Source of the DNA: a virus
Reading direction: 5' to 3' (one strand)
IMG/VR virus record: IMGVR_UViG_3300031524_000747
Span: 1-23,428 of that record
Length of the DNA stretch: 23,428 nucleotides
Shown: positions 7,676 to 15,931 of the stretch, one piece after another
Layout of the letters: each line of letters starts with the position of its first letter
Numbering within the stretch: position 1 is the first letter of the stretch
The notes under the pieces: generated by a model
The model's database searches: none
Told to the model about the DNA's origin: nothing
What the model saw: the letters and a program-made list of their open reading frames with translations, nothing else
Program-made: the position numbers and the translations under genes

Positions 7676-8522
7676 TTGGAATAACCCTCGTCACGCGCTC
7701 CCAAATGTTGCCCTTCCAGCGCTTGAGTGTGGACGGCTCGACGACCATGCCGGTCGTCAACGGCGTGAAGCCGATGATCGGGGCCACGGCCGGCGGAACG
7801 ACCGGGGGATAGGGGAACTGGTCGAGCGTGTTGAAGAGCGGGACCGAGTCCAATGTCGAGGTCTGGAAATAGTCGTATTGCAGGTGAGAGGCCACCGGCT
7901 TCGACTTCACTGTGCCCTGCTGGTTCGTCGGCAGGAAGGCTTGAAGCGGTATGCTGAAAAGCCGCTTGTAATACACCGTAGAGACCGCCCCCGTGGTCCC
8001 AGACGATCCGCCGGCCGTGGCCGTCAGCGGCACGCCATAGTTGGTAGTCACCGAAATGATGACGCAATCCGGAGGGACGGCACCCTGCATTGTCTCTAGC
8101 GCGGCTTCGTCCGCAGCTTCCTGAGTCGTCGTCAAGATCAGCTGGCTCATCGACAGGTCGCCCGGGATCGCGACCCGGAAGGTCATCCAGAAAGCGTCCG
8201 ATGCGTCAGGGGTGTACACGTAGCTTTCCAACTCAAGGCGTGACTGCGGCACCTTCGTGTACCGGCGCGTGAACTCCACGAGGCCCGGTTCAACGGCCTG
8301 GGAATCGCTCTGCTCGACGAAGAACATTCCCGGAGCCAGTGACGAAAGCGAGTCGAGGGCCGCGATGCCTTTTGAAACGAAGTTCGATGCGAACATGACG
8401 TAGTCCATTTCGAGGATTTGCGTCGCATAGTCGCCGGCCTCCCGAAACGGGAACGTGATCCTCTTAGGGCGCGTCCGCTGCGGCGTAGCGAGAGACAGGT
8501 CGCTAAATGATGTGGCGGGCAT
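7662..8522 (-). CDS. unknown structural protein after the tape measure (possible distal tail protein)
   Basis: This 286-aa protein is acidic to neutral and beta-rich, with TFRVAIPGDLSMSQLILTTT in the middle and a Pro-rich stretch near residues 235-255. I recognise no motif. In siphophages the gene after the tape measure usually encodes the distal tail or tail-tip protein, so that is the best guess from order alone. GCTGACCG lies 13 bases before the ATG, and its TGA is the stop codon of the tape measure gene. Confidence 0.55.
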   Translation of the reverse strand: MPATSFSDLSLATPQRTRPKRITFPFREAGDYATQILEMDYVMFASNFVSKGIAALDSLSSLAPGMFFVEQSDSQAVEPGLVEFTRRYTKVPQSRLELESYVYTPDASDAFWMTFRVAIPGDLSMSQLILTTTQEAADEAALETMQGAVPPDCVIISVTTNYGVPLTATAGGSSGTTGAVSTVYYKRLFSIPLQAFLPTNQQGTVKSKPVASHLQYDYFQTSTLDSVPLFNTLDQFPYPPVVPPAVAPIIGFTPLTTGMVVEPSTLKRWKGNIWERVTRVIPNGTV

Positions 8523-8538
8523 GGTATTCGCGACGCGG

Positions 8539-10179
8539 TCAGCCTGTTAGGGTCTTGAGCTGGGCCACCGTCGCCTCGGCCTGGGTGAGAATGCCCTGAA
8601 GCACCGTAATCGATTCCTTGGCCGCCGCTGCGGCATCGGCTTGCCCAGGGGCCATGCCTTGATTGTCTAGCCCTTTGAGCGCCCAAACGCGTGACCGAAC
8701 AGCATCGTCGGTCGTCCCAACAGAGCTGCGGGCGTCGACATTATTAGCGAGCTGAGCAATTGTGTCGGAGGTCGGCACGTTTTCGATCGCGTGCCGCTTC
8801 TGGTCTGGCTCCTTCGTTTCCTCTTCAGCCTTTTTGGCGATTTCCTGGGTGAGCCGCGCGATCTCTCCGCCCAGCTGCGAGTATTTCTCGGCGGCCCGTT
8901 CGCGCTCTTCATCCGTGAGCGAAGAGTTGTTGGAGTCCGACAGGGCCTTTGAGCGATCGTTAACGAGGTCGGCTCGTTGCGCGTCGAGGGGCTTCGCGTC
9001 CCTCAAAATCTTGGCGTCAGAAGCGTCCCGGATTTCCTTAATGCGAGACGTGCGGTCCTGTTCTTTCGACGCCCTGTCCCCAGCGTGTTGGTCAGACTTC
9101 GCGAGCTGTTCGGTTAGGCTATGGAGCTTTTCACCTAGTTGCCCATATTCCTTGAGCAGCTTCGCGCGATCTTCTCCGTCCAAACTTAGGTCATGAGCAT
9201 CGTTTAGCACCTTGGTGCGTTCGTCCTTCACGTCCGCGATTTGGTCCGCGAGAGTCTTGTCCTTCTCGGCAATCTTTGCGTCGATTGCGGCCGCTGCTGC
9301 GTCCGTTTGAGCGTCGGCCAACTCCACCTTCGATTTCTTCGGAGCGGCGGGAGCCTTAGGCACTAGCGAGTCGTCAGGTGCAGCCGGCTCCCCTGGCTTG
9401 CCGTAGTCGGCCCGGATCTCCCGGGCCACCTCGTTGCCGGCGCGCTCGCTTTGACGGAGTTGGTCTCCAATGAAGTTGCCGAATGCGGCCCCGACGGTGC
9501 GGAAGAAACTGTGGGCCTCGCTGTTGGCCTTCGCCATGGCCTCGGTGTTCTCTTTCGTGACCTTCGAGGCCCGTTCAATCGCATCCGCAAACGCTGTTGG
9601 CCTCTGGCTCAAGATGTCCACTACACGGCCGGCCCTCGTTCCGTAAAGGTCCATGACGGCCGATGCGCGGGCGCCGGGTTCAGTAATGTCCTGAAGGGCT
9701 GCATTAGTATCCAAGATGACGGATTCCAACGGCCGCGCATGGTGCGCTGCATCTTCATATTCAACGCCGATGCGTTTGAACGAGGCTATCGCCTCCTCGT
9801 TGCCGTTCATTGCGTCGCCCTGCGTCTTTTGGAGGTGGTCGAGGGCCTTGGTGGCTTGCTCAGTGCTGATTCCAAAGTCCTCGGCAGCGCCGGACCAACC
9901 CTGAAGAAAGTCTGTGCTGGTCCCCAGGCGTTCAGACTCGGCGACGAGATTCGTGGCGCTCTCAAGCGCCCCCTCAATCGCGCCCTTAATGCCCTCCCCG
10001 AGACCTTTCACCAGCTCGAAAATACCCAACCCGCCGGCGACGCCGGCCATGGTCGAGCCGATCCCGGACATCCGGCCCTTGAGGTTGTCCAAGATCGAAC
10101 CGGAATCCGACACTTCTTTCTTGAAATCAGAGGTATCCAATCCCAGCTTGGCGATGATTGACCCGATGATGTTGCTCAT
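8539..10179 (-). CDS. tail tape measure protein
   Basis: This 546-aa protein is almost wholly helical. It has an N-terminal coiled region, a Gly/Ala-rich hydrophobic stretch (about 39-75: STMAGVAGGLGIFELVKGLG) typical of tape measure proteins, and a long charged coiled coil from about 280. Residues about 303-361 and 393-450 are two diverged copies of one unit (KDERTKVLNDAHDLSLDGED against VNDRSKALSDSNNSSLTDEE), an internal duplication about 90 residues apart. It overlaps the upstream gene by four bases (ATGA), indicating coupling. By the usual length rule (about 1.5 angstrom per residue) the tail would be short, roughly 80 nm. Confidence 0.8.
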   Translation of the reverse strand: MSNIIGSIIAKLGLDTSDFKKEVSDSGSILDNLKGRMSGIGSTMAGVAGGLGIFELVKGLGEGIKGAIEGALESATNLVAESERLGTSTDFLQGWSGAAEDFGISTEQATKALDHLQKTQGDAMNGNEEAIASFKRIGVEYEDAAHHARPLESVILDTNAALQDITEPGARASAVMDLYGTRAGRVVDILSQRPTAFADAIERASKVTKENTEAMAKANSEAHSFFRTVGAAFGNFIGDQLRQSERAGNEVAREIRADYGKPGEPAAPDDSLVPKAPAAPKKSKVELADAQTDAAAAAIDAKIAEKDKTLADQIADVKDERTKVLNDAHDLSLDGEDRAKLLKEYGQLGEKLHSLTEQLAKSDQHAGDRASKEQDRTSRIKEIRDASDAKILRDAKPLDAQRADLVNDRSKALSDSNNSSLTDEERERAAEKYSQLGGEIARLTQEIAKKAEEETKEPDQKRHAIENVPTSDTIAQLANNVDARSSVGTTDDAVRSRVWALKGLDNQGMAPGQADAAAAAKESITVLQGILTQAEATVAQLKTLTG

Positions 10180-10790
10180 TTCGATTTGTCGTTGGCGTTA
10201 ACTAGGGCGTCGCGGTAAAGCGCGGATTCCACTGCGTTTTTGGAATCGTCCTTGATGCCGTTCCGGACCATGACCCGCCGGTTAAGCCCCCAGAGGCAGT
10301 CGAGCGGGAGGTCGAGGACGTATTCCGGGGTCCACCCGTACTCCGACGCAAAGAGGTCAATGAAGTTCGTCAGGATTGAGGTCCTTGGGATCTTGTCCGA
10401 CGAGCCGGAGGGATGCGGAGCGTCCGCGAAGGCCCTGTGAACGATGTCGTCCGCCTCGGCAAAAGCAGCCTTGAGGTCGGCCTTCATGACGGCACGGACA
10501 ACCCGGCGCTTGCCAGAGGGAATCAGACTCATCGGCCAGCTGCGCGCCCGCTCCGTCGAATAGCTTTTTGAAAGATACCAGACGAACAGGCATAAGTCCG
10601 AAACCCTGGCGGAATGGCTGCCCTGAAGGATTGGGCTCCCCGCGAGGTCCAAGGCGATCCAAGTCCGCAGCGATAGGGGCGAACACTCTATGCCGGCCAC
10701 CGTCGCCATCGGCACAAGCCAAGCGGCATGCCGCACGGCCTGCGATTCCTCTATCTTCTCGGCGGGGAATAGAACGTCGCGGTCGTCCAT
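10176..10790 (-). CDS. protein at the tail assembly chaperone position
   Basis: This 204-aa protein starts MDDRDVLFPAEKIEESQAVR and has a helical, mixed-charge composition. Its place between the candidate tail tube gene and the tape measure, with an ATGA overlap into the tape measure, is where tail assembly chaperones (lambda gpG/gpGT) are encoded. I see no second overlapping frame or slippery run, so if it is a chaperone it lacks the usual frameshift extension. The ATG at 10790 is preferred: GTTGACCC lies 14 bases upstream, within a strong hairpin. A start at 10844 would read through the hairpin and gives an unlikely Trp-rich leader. Confidence 0.5.
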   Translation of the reverse strand: MDDRDVLFPAEKIEESQAVRHAAWLVPMATVAGIECSPLSLRTWIALDLAGSPILQGSHSARVSDLCLFVWYLSKSYSTERARSWPMSLIPSGKRRVVRAVMKADLKAAFAEADDIVHRAFADAPHPSGSSDKIPRTSILTNFIDLFASEYGWTPEYVLDLPLDCLWGLNRRVMVRNGIKDDSKNAVESALYRDALVNANDKSK

Positions 10791-10798
10791 AATAATGA

Positions 10799-10828
10799 GG
10801 CCCCGGGTCAACCAATAGACCCGGGGCC
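10799..10828 (-). terminator. 11-bp hairpin between tail tube and chaperone-position genes
   Basis: GGCCCCGGGTC at 10799-10809 pairs perfectly with GACCCGGGGCC at 10818-10828 around an 8-base loop. On the transcribed minus strand it follows the candidate major tail gene by about 30 bases and is followed by TCATTATTATGG, which is only weakly T-rich. Leaky terminator or 3'-end stabiliser are both plausible. Its 3' arm contains the GTTGACCC motif that precedes the next start by 14 bases, so folding could also hide that motif. Confidence 0.65.
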
Positions 10829-10860
10829 AGCACCAATGAACCAATGAACCAAGGAAAGCG

Positions 10861-11235
10861 TTAGCTCGCGGTCGCGGTCAGCGGATTGATGACCTCGCGG
10901 CCGGTCACGGCCCAGGATGTGACGTTGTTGTCGGAACTCGACTCGTCGACGCTTCCGATCACCCACGTGCGGGAATTGGCCGCGTCGTAGACGAAAACGT
11001 CATGCCGGTTGGGGCGGGGGTTGGTCGTCAGACCGGTGAGCGTGAGGCTGATCTTGCCGTAGTCCGAGGTCTGGAACCCGCCGGCAGGCTTGTCGGTGTC
11101 GTCGTACACCAGCTTTTCGCGCGTGCCGTCGGTGATCTTTACGTCGCTAGCGATGTACGCCAGCGTATTGATCGTGATGAGGCGGCCCGCCCGCAGGAAC
11201 TTGCCGTCGTTGAAAGATGTGTTCGGAGTGCTCAT
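10861..11235 (-). CDS. candidate major tail (tube) protein
   Basis: This 124-aa protein has alternating polar and hydrophobic beta-type sequence (KISLTLTGLTTNPRPNRHDV, FVYDAANSRTWVIGSVDESS) and no membrane segment. Size, composition and position just before the chaperone-position and tape measure genes fit a tail tube subunit; no diagnostic motif is visible. The 5' leader is about 40 bases, A/C-rich, without Shine-Dalgarno, and begins with a GTTGACGC copy at 11276-11283. A strong hairpin follows the gene. The long unstructured leader and the hairpin suggest high expression with separate control. Confidence 0.6.
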   Translation of the reverse strand: MSTPNTSFNDGKFLRAGRLITINTLAYIASDVKITDGTREKLVYDDTDKPAGGFQTSDYGKISLTLTGLTTNPRPNRHDVFVYDAANSRTWVIGSVDESSSDNNVTSWAVTGREVINPLTATAS

Positions 11236-11278
11236 TTAGGAAGTGGGTTGAGGTGTGTTCTAATCAAAGATCGGGGCG

Positions 11279-11770
11279 TCAACTGGACGGCCATGATGCC
11301 GTGTTTATCTCAAAGGTGATCGTGAACCGCTGGACGCTCACATCGATGCCCACGGACAGGGAGCGCTCCACCCCATGGTCGCGCAGATCCGTGACGATGT
11401 GGTTGGGCAGAAGCGCGTTCAGGGCGCCCGCGTTGGCCCGGATCATGGCCGCGCGCACATTCGCGAGGATCGCGTCATGGAGCAGCCGGGGGCCGGTGTT
11501 CGTCTTCTCACGACGGCGATCTGACATGACGGAAATTTCGAGGATGCCCGTGCGCGAGATGTACTCCATCCCCGCCCCAACGAGCGAAAGCGACTCCGGA
11601 TCAGCCGCACCTGGGTCCAAACGGACCTCGACCCGCGTGTCCTTTGCATACGCGTACTGCCCGCGAGTGAGGATGTCGCTCACGCCGGCCGCCGTAAGCA
11701 TAGCCGAGACAGCAGCCTCAATCGGTCCTTCAAACGCGAAGATGTCCTGAAGTGTCGCGGGAGTGCTCAT
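11279..11770 (-). CDS. candidate tail terminator / tail completion protein
   Basis: This 163-aa protein starts MSTPATLQDIFAFEGPIEAA and contains two stretches typical of small tail-completion proteins: an N-terminal helix (IEAAVSAMLTAAGVSDILT) and a later beta strand pair (VSVQRFTITFEINTASW). I recognise no named family. It lies between the 106-aa connector and the tail tube gene, the place of the tail terminator in many siphophages. It overlaps the connector gene by four bases. Confidence 0.5.
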   Translation of the reverse strand: MSTPATLQDIFAFEGPIEAAVSAMLTAAGVSDILTRGQYAYAKDTRVEVRLDPGAADPESLSLVGAGMEYISRTGILEISVMSDRRREKTNTGPRLLHDAILANVRAAMIRANAGALNALLPNHIVTDLRDHGVERSLSVGIDVSVQRFTITFEINTASWPSS

Positions 11771-12087
11771 CGGTTGGCCTTGCGCATGGTGAGGGTAAAG
11801 AACGCCTGGGCGGCCGACGGACGGACCCCGATGATCTCGTAGGTGCCATCCGTGAGGACTACGTCCTCATCCACCTGGGGAATCCCCAAGTCGGCGACGT
11901 TGTCGTCCGTCATATAGAGTTCGATCGCGGCAGTTTCCTTAAAGCCGGCCGGAAGCATCTCGCGCTGGTGGAATGCCTCGGTGCGGCGCAAAACGATGCC
12001 CGCCACGCCACGAAAGGTGGCCAGCTCGGAGTCGTCGCCGATGAGGTCCACAATCTGTGAACGGAGAGCGGCTTTATCGATGCCCAT
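11767..12087 (-). CDS. candidate head-tail connector protein
   Basis: This 106-aa protein starts MGIDKAALRSQIVDLIGDDS and has a beta-rich rest with ETAAIELYMTDDNVADLGIP and DGTYEIIGVRPSAAQAFFTL. A similar layout (short N-terminal helix, then a beta barrel) is found in head-tail joining proteins of the lambda gpFII type, and the gene follows the capsid gene. The ATG at 12087 is supported by ACTGACCG 13 bases upstream; the longer frame from 12249 would read through the hairpin and back into the capsid gene. Confidence 0.5.
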   Translation of the reverse strand: MGIDKAALRSQIVDLIGDDSELATFRGVAGIVLRRTEAFHQREMLPAGFKETAAIELYMTDDNVADLGIPQVDEDVVLTDGTYEIIGVRPSAAQAFFTLTMRKANR

Positions 12088-12093
12088 ACGCAG

Positions 12094-12124
12094 AAGGGCC
12101 CGGTCAGTTACGACCGGGCCCTTT
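12094..12124 (-). terminator. hairpin after the major capsid gene
   Basis: AAGGGCCCGGTC at 12094-12105 pairs with GACCGGGCCCTT at 12112-12123, a 12-bp stem with a 6-base loop, 23 bases after the capsid stop. On the transcribed strand the stem is preceded by A's but followed by CTGCG, so it lacks a U tract. It may attenuate transcription or protect the capsid mRNA 3' end. As at 10799, its 3' arm holds a start-site motif (ACTGACCG) 13 bases before the next ATG. Confidence 0.65.
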
Positions 12125-12146
12125 GAGAGACTATGCCTTGCCCACC

Positions 12147-13031
12147 TTAGGCAGTGATCAGGCGCTGGCCGTTGTTGGGGTTGCCAACCGCGACGCCCAT
12201 CATCCAGCAGAGGCGGATGTTGGCCGAGTTGTCGGTCGGGCTGATCCACTCGTTCACAACCACTGACAGGCCCGTGGTCGGATCGGTGACAACACCGTAG
12301 TTGCCGGGGTACGAGGCGCTCGGGAGCTGCTCGCGGGGATCGGTCGGCACGCGCGTCGCGATGACGCAGGCGTCGGCTGAGCCGGCGAAGCCCACCAGAT
12401 TGCCGGTCGTCGGCAGCGCGGGGTACTCGCTGATCTGGAAGCCATCGACGGGGCTGATCGAGCCGCTCGTGATCGAACCAGCGGAGTTGTTCAGGATCGA
12501 CACGATCATCGGATCGCTGAGCAGGCTGCCGTACACGTCGGAGTTCACCGAGGCGAACAGGTCACCCGGGGCGCCGCGCTTCGAGAGAGCGGTGCGGAGG
12601 GGAATGACCGTGTTGGCGCGGGACCAAGCGTCCGCGACAGTCGTCTCGTTCGCGAAGTTGCCAGCCGTGTAGAGGGCCGCGACCTGGTCGACGAAGTAGT
12701 TGGCCATGGCGGCGGCGATCGGGTCGGCCTGCTCGTCGATCAGGTTCCGGTCGGTCGAAGACATTTCTGCCTGCGTGAACGACTTGAAGATCTGCTTGAA
12801 CTGGTTGACCGTGACCGGGACATCCGTGAGGACGGCCGCGTCAGCTGCATCGCCGAAGTTGCCCACCGCGGGGAGGGTCTTGAGGCGCGAGATGACGGAC
12901 TGCCCGAACTTCACGCGCTGATCGCTGAGGTCGAGGGAGATCCGCTTGAGGAGCGGGCGCTTGGTGTTAACCAGCGCGAGTGCCCGCTGGATGATTACAG
13001 CGGAGGCTAGTGTGCCGAGAGTGTTGGGCAT
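12147..13031 (-). CDS. major capsid protein, P22 coat-like
   Basis: This 294-aa protein begins MPNTLGTLASAVIIQRALAL, followed by a short helix and VKFGQSVISRLKTLPAVG. It then has VTVNQFKQIFKSFTQAEMSS and NLIDEQADPIAAAMANYFVD, the pattern of the P22 coat family, which has the HK97 fold. It is shorter than P22 coat (430 aa), close to many siphophage relatives. The C-terminal half carries beta segments such as GLSVVVNEWISPTDNSANIR. It lies directly after the protease-scaffold gene. There is no Shine-Dalgarno; the 40-base leader is A/C-rich, and a strong hairpin follows. It shares these flanks with the tail tube gene, consistent with both being the most abundant virion proteins. Confidence 0.85.
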   Translation of the reverse strand: MPNTLGTLASAVIIQRALALVNTKRPLLKRISLDLSDQRVKFGQSVISRLKTLPAVGNFGDAADAAVLTDVPVTVNQFKQIFKSFTQAEMSSTDRNLIDEQADPIAAAMANYFVDQVAALYTAGNFANETTVADAWSRANTVIPLRTALSKRGAPGDLFASVNSDVYGSLLSDPMIVSILNNSAGSITSGSISPVDGFQISEYPALPTTGNLVGFAGSADACVIATRVPTDPREQLPSASYPGNYGVVTDPTTGLSVVVNEWISPTDNSANIRLCWMMGVAVGNPNNGQRLITA

Positions 13032-13066
13032 GGGAGTAGGAATCTGACTGTTTTAGGTTGAGCGCG

Positions 13067-13579
13067 TTAGCGCTTGAAAAGTGGGGCGATCTTGTCCGCG
13101 TAGTGCTTCGCACGGGCGGCTGAGTCGGATACCGGGATGGAGTTGTACGCGTCCATGGCGGCGGAGAATTCGTCGGGCTGCTTGGTGGCGGCACCGGGGA
13201 TGCCAAGGACAACCGGATCAGCTCCGGAGGTCTTGATGGTCTCGAACTTTGCCTTCCAGTCCGCAGCCGAGGCTTCGGCGGCGGTGACCTTGCCGTTAAG
13301 CTCGACGATGGCTGTTTCGTGCGCCGTCTTGAGGCCGGCGATCTCGCCGTCCTTGGCCGCCAGGGCGGTCGTCAGCTCGCCAACCTTGGTCTCGTGGACC
13401 TTGGAGGCCTCAACCAGGCGGGCGTTCTCGGCGATCTCATCCTGACGCGCCAGCATCGTTTCGATGTCGGCGAGGCTAAGGTTCGCGGCAGCGGCGGGCT
13501 CTGCGGCGATTGCGACCGCGCGGGCCAAGCGGCCGGCATCGGAAGCGAACTTAGCGGAAATGTCCTTGAGGAGACTCAT
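13067..13579 (-). CDS. predicted internally started scaffold protein
   Basis: An in-frame ATG at codon 241 of the protease-scaffold gene would give a 170-aa protein, MSLLKDISAKFASDAGRLAR onward, consisting of the coiled coil and C-terminal tail only. The evidence is the GTTGACGC copy at 13593-13600, 13 bases upstream, matching the spacing at many gene starts here. The precedent is lambda, where Nu3 scaffold starts inside gene C. No Shine-Dalgarno is visible. Confidence 0.45.
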   Translation of the reverse strand: MSLLKDISAKFASDAGRLARAVAIAAEPAAAANLSLADIETMLARQDEIAENARLVEASKVHETKVGELTTALAAKDGEIAGLKTAHETAIVELNGKVTAAEASAADWKAKFETIKTSGADPVVLGIPGAATKQPDEFSAAMDAYNSIPVSDSAARAKHYADKIAPLFKR

Positions 13580-14299
13580 GTCATTGGACTGCGCGTCAAC
13601 GAAAGGGGCAGCAGCGGCCGAGACGGGGGTTGTGACAGCCGGGGTCTCAACCGCCGGCGTGGCCTTCTTGGGCATCTTCGCGAAGAGGACCTTGAGTTGG
13701 CCGGCGGCAAAGAGGCTGGACGTCGCCGCCCCCTCAGAGACCAGGGCGGCACCCGTGAGGTTCGTCACCCGGAAGCTCGGGATATCGCGGACGAAGTCGA
13801 TTGAGTCGGCCGCGGCGTCATCGATGTCGGCAGAGATTTCCTGTCCATCAGGCAGCACGAAGACCGTGTAGCCGTAGGCTTCGATCGAGAAATTGATCAG
13901 CGACGCATCGGTCGCAGCCATCTCCATGATCTTCGCGTAGTCCGATTCCGGGTCCGCCTTGTAGGCATCCCAGAAGATCAGGTCGGCCTTGAGGCAGTTA
14001 TCCTCAATTCGGCATTTCTCCAGGTAGCCAACCGAGTCCTCGAAACGGTCCATGCCGTTGCCGGCGATGTTGTCTATCATCGAAGGATGGTGCAGGTAGG
14101 CGAGAATCCGGCCGCTCGCGGGGAGGGAGGCCAGCGCGCTTTCGAGAGTGGCCGTGTCGATCCAAAGGCCGTGGCCAAGCGCCTCACGGTCGCCTTCCAT
14201 GAGGATGACGCCATTGATGCGACCGGCGGCGGAATCGACGCCAGCCTTCAGGGCCGAGGCGGAGAAATACACTTCACGAGCTGAGTTCGGTTTGATCAT
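13067..14299 (-). CDS. prohead protease fused to capsid scaffold
   Basis: This 410-aa protein joins two parts. Residues about 1-200 look like a phage prohead protease, with an AYLHHP segment (His70/71), the strand KADLIFWDAY and INFSIEAYGY, whose Ser138 would be the nucleophile of the His/Ser fold. A Pro/Ala/Thr linker (210-240) follows, then a long coiled coil (about 245-350) with AIVELNGKVTAAEASAADWK, as in scaffolds. The order portal, protease-scaffold, capsid matches lambda-like head clusters. An in-frame ATG at 13579 (Met241) has GTTGACGC 13 bases upstream, predicting a free 170-aa scaffold as in lambda C/Nu3. The start at 14299 avoids overlap with the portal gene. Catalytic residues are inferred. 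Confidence 0.75.
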   Translation of the reverse strand: MIKPNSAREVYFSASALKAGVDSAAGRINGVILMEGDREALGHGLWIDTATLESALASLPASGRILAYLHHPSMIDNIAGNGMDRFEDSVGYLEKCRIEDNCLKADLIFWDAYKADPESDYAKIMEMAATDASLINFSIEAYGYTVFVLPDGQEISADIDDAAADSIDFVRDIPSFRVTNLTGAALVSEGAATSSLFAAGQLKVLFAKMPKKATPAVETPAVTTPVSAAAAPFVDAQSNDMSLLKDISAKFASDAGRLARAVAIAAEPAAAANLSLADIETMLARQDEIAENARLVEASKVHETKVGELTTALAAKDGEIAGLKTAHETAIVELNGKVTAAEASAADWKAKFETIKTSGADPVVLGIPGAATKQPDEFSAAMDAYNSIPVSDSAARAKHYADKIAPLFKR

Positions 14300-14307
14300 G
14301 GCGGAAA

Positions 14308-15930
14308 TTATTTTGCGGGTGGAGGAGCGGGCGGAGTTGGGTCGCCTTCGATCTTGTTGGAGACGGCGGCGTCCTGAATCTCTTCGCCGTCCACCTGCTC
14401 CTTTGCGGCCACGAGTCCGTTGAACAGCCACACGAGCGGGACGATGATCTTCGAGGAGTCAGCCCCAGCCTCCAGCTGGCCTGAGAATTCAAGTCCGAGG
14501 ATGTAAGAAGCGCGGCGCTTGCTGAGTTCCTGGGAGAGGTCCTTGCCCTCTTTCTCAAGCTCGTCGGCGATCGAAGACAGGCCGCATGCGATGCGGGCGA
14601 GCGCAGCCTTGGCTTCCTTCTCTTCGTCGAGTACCGGCGTGCGGGACCAGCCCCACACGATGTTGTCTACGCGGCCACCGGGAGCGACTGCAAGGTCCCC
14701 TTCATTGATGGCCTTCGACGCGCGCCACAGCTGAAGCGGGTTGAGAAATGCCTGCTCAAACCACGCAGCGTGACGCTTGCGGCGGCCGTTCCACTGGACA
14801 CCCAGGCCCTTGAATCCCGAGTAGTTGACATCGCCGATTCCGGACCACCATAGCTCGACCGGCAGGCCGAGAGGCGTCGAGACGGTGTGCATCAGGAACA
14901 CCATGAACTTCTCGTGGTCCGCGGACTGGTACTGCGGACGCGAAAGCTCCATCTTCTCGCCCTCTTCGAGGGCGATCACCGTACCGTCGCGGAGCGCGAT
15001 CTGGGGGAGCTGGGCAGCCAGCTGTGCGGGAGACGCGCCATTTGCGACGCCGCCAGCTGCGGACGGGTTCGCGGGCATGTCGGTCGTCTCCGGACCGTTC
15101 TGAACGAAGCCGGGGCCGAGACCGGCGAAAGGCTGCGCCATGTTCTGAGGCGTCCGCGTGAGCCAGCCGAAAATCTGGTTCGCGTCCTTGATCTGCTTCG
15201 TCTTGGCCTGATGCAGTTCGTAGAGATCACGGAGACCGACGAGCGAAGCGATCAGCCACGGAATTCCGCGACCCAGGTGAACCCGGTCCTGCTTGAACAC
15301 GTGGTTGACGAAACGCGCGTCAACGATTTGGGGCGTGGCCTTCGGATCGATGAACCCGTTGCCGTCCGCCGCTTGAAAGTGGTACGTGACCGGCCGCCCC
15401 ATCGGGCTGTAGTCGATCTTGATGCAGTATTCCGACGGGACGAGCTGCACCTGCCCGCTCTTAAGGTAGACGACGAAAATCTCGCCGGCCAAGAGCATCT
15501 CCATCCACACGATCTCTTCCAACTCCCAGAGCGTGAGCCCGGTCGGCTCGCAATACTTCGCCCATTGCTTCCACCAGGCGTCCTTCGCCGTGTTGTACGC
15601 GGCATCCGGGCCGGTGGAGCGCAGATTGCTTGAACCGATCGCGGTCGAGAAATGTTCGATCAGCCCCTTGGCGAGCGGGTTGTTCCTCGCCTCGCGGCGA
15701 AGGCGCGAGAGCACCGTGGCGCGGGTCCACTGGTCGAAAAGGCGGTCGTCCGCATTCTCACACGCGGTCCAAAACCAGTCGCGGCGATGGTCGCTCCACG
15801 ACCCAGCATCGTAGTACGTTGTTCCCATGGAGAACGCGACAGAGCGCCCGGACGGCTCGCGAAGGATCACCGGGGCAGGAACTGTCACCGGGGCGACTGC
15901 AAGGGACCTGGGCTTTTTGCGGGCGGCCAT
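14308..15930 (-). CDS. portal protein, lambda gpB family
   Basis: This 540-aa protein has lambda-type portal features: TTYYDAGSWSDHRRDW near residue 38, LRREARNNPLAKGLIEHFST (about 75-95) followed by IGSSNLRSTG, then EIVWMEMLLAGEIFVVYL and VQLVPSEYCIKI (about 142-175). A central SRPQYQSADHEKFMVFLMHT segment precedes GLPVELWWSGIGDVNYSGFK. It forms the dodecameric ring through which DNA enters the head and to which the connector binds. It lies between the gpW-like gene and the protease-scaffold gene, as in lambda. Its start is one base after the stop of the gpW-like gene, so translation is probably coupled. The C-terminus is Pro-rich. Confidence 0.9.
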   Translation of the reverse strand: MAARKKPRSLAVAPVTVPAPVILREPSGRSVAFSMGTTYYDAGSWSDHRRDWFWTACENADDRLFDQWTRATVLSRLRREARNNPLAKGLIEHFSTAIGSSNLRSTGPDAAYNTAKDAWWKQWAKYCEPTGLTLWELEEIVWMEMLLAGEIFVVYLKSGQVQLVPSEYCIKIDYSPMGRPVTYHFQAADGNGFIDPKATPQIVDARFVNHVFKQDRVHLGRGIPWLIASLVGLRDLYELHQAKTKQIKDANQIFGWLTRTPQNMAQPFAGLGPGFVQNGPETTDMPANPSAAGGVANGASPAQLAAQLPQIALRDGTVIALEEGEKMELSRPQYQSADHEKFMVFLMHTVSTPLGLPVELWWSGIGDVNYSGFKGLGVQWNGRRKRHAAWFEQAFLNPLQLWRASKAINEGDLAVAPGGRVDNIVWGWSRTPVLDEEKEAKAALARIACGLSSIADELEKEGKDLSQELSKRRASYILGLEFSGQLEAGADSSKIIVPLVWLFNGLVAAKEQVDGEEIQDAAVSNKIEGDPTPPAPPPAK

Positions 15931-15931
15931 G

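Noticed and set aside
10845-10860. Longer starts for the chaperone-position protein (10844) and connector (12249)
   Set aside because: Both extensions read through strong hairpins or the neighbouring gene and give unlikely leaders; the shorter starts have the upstream motif.
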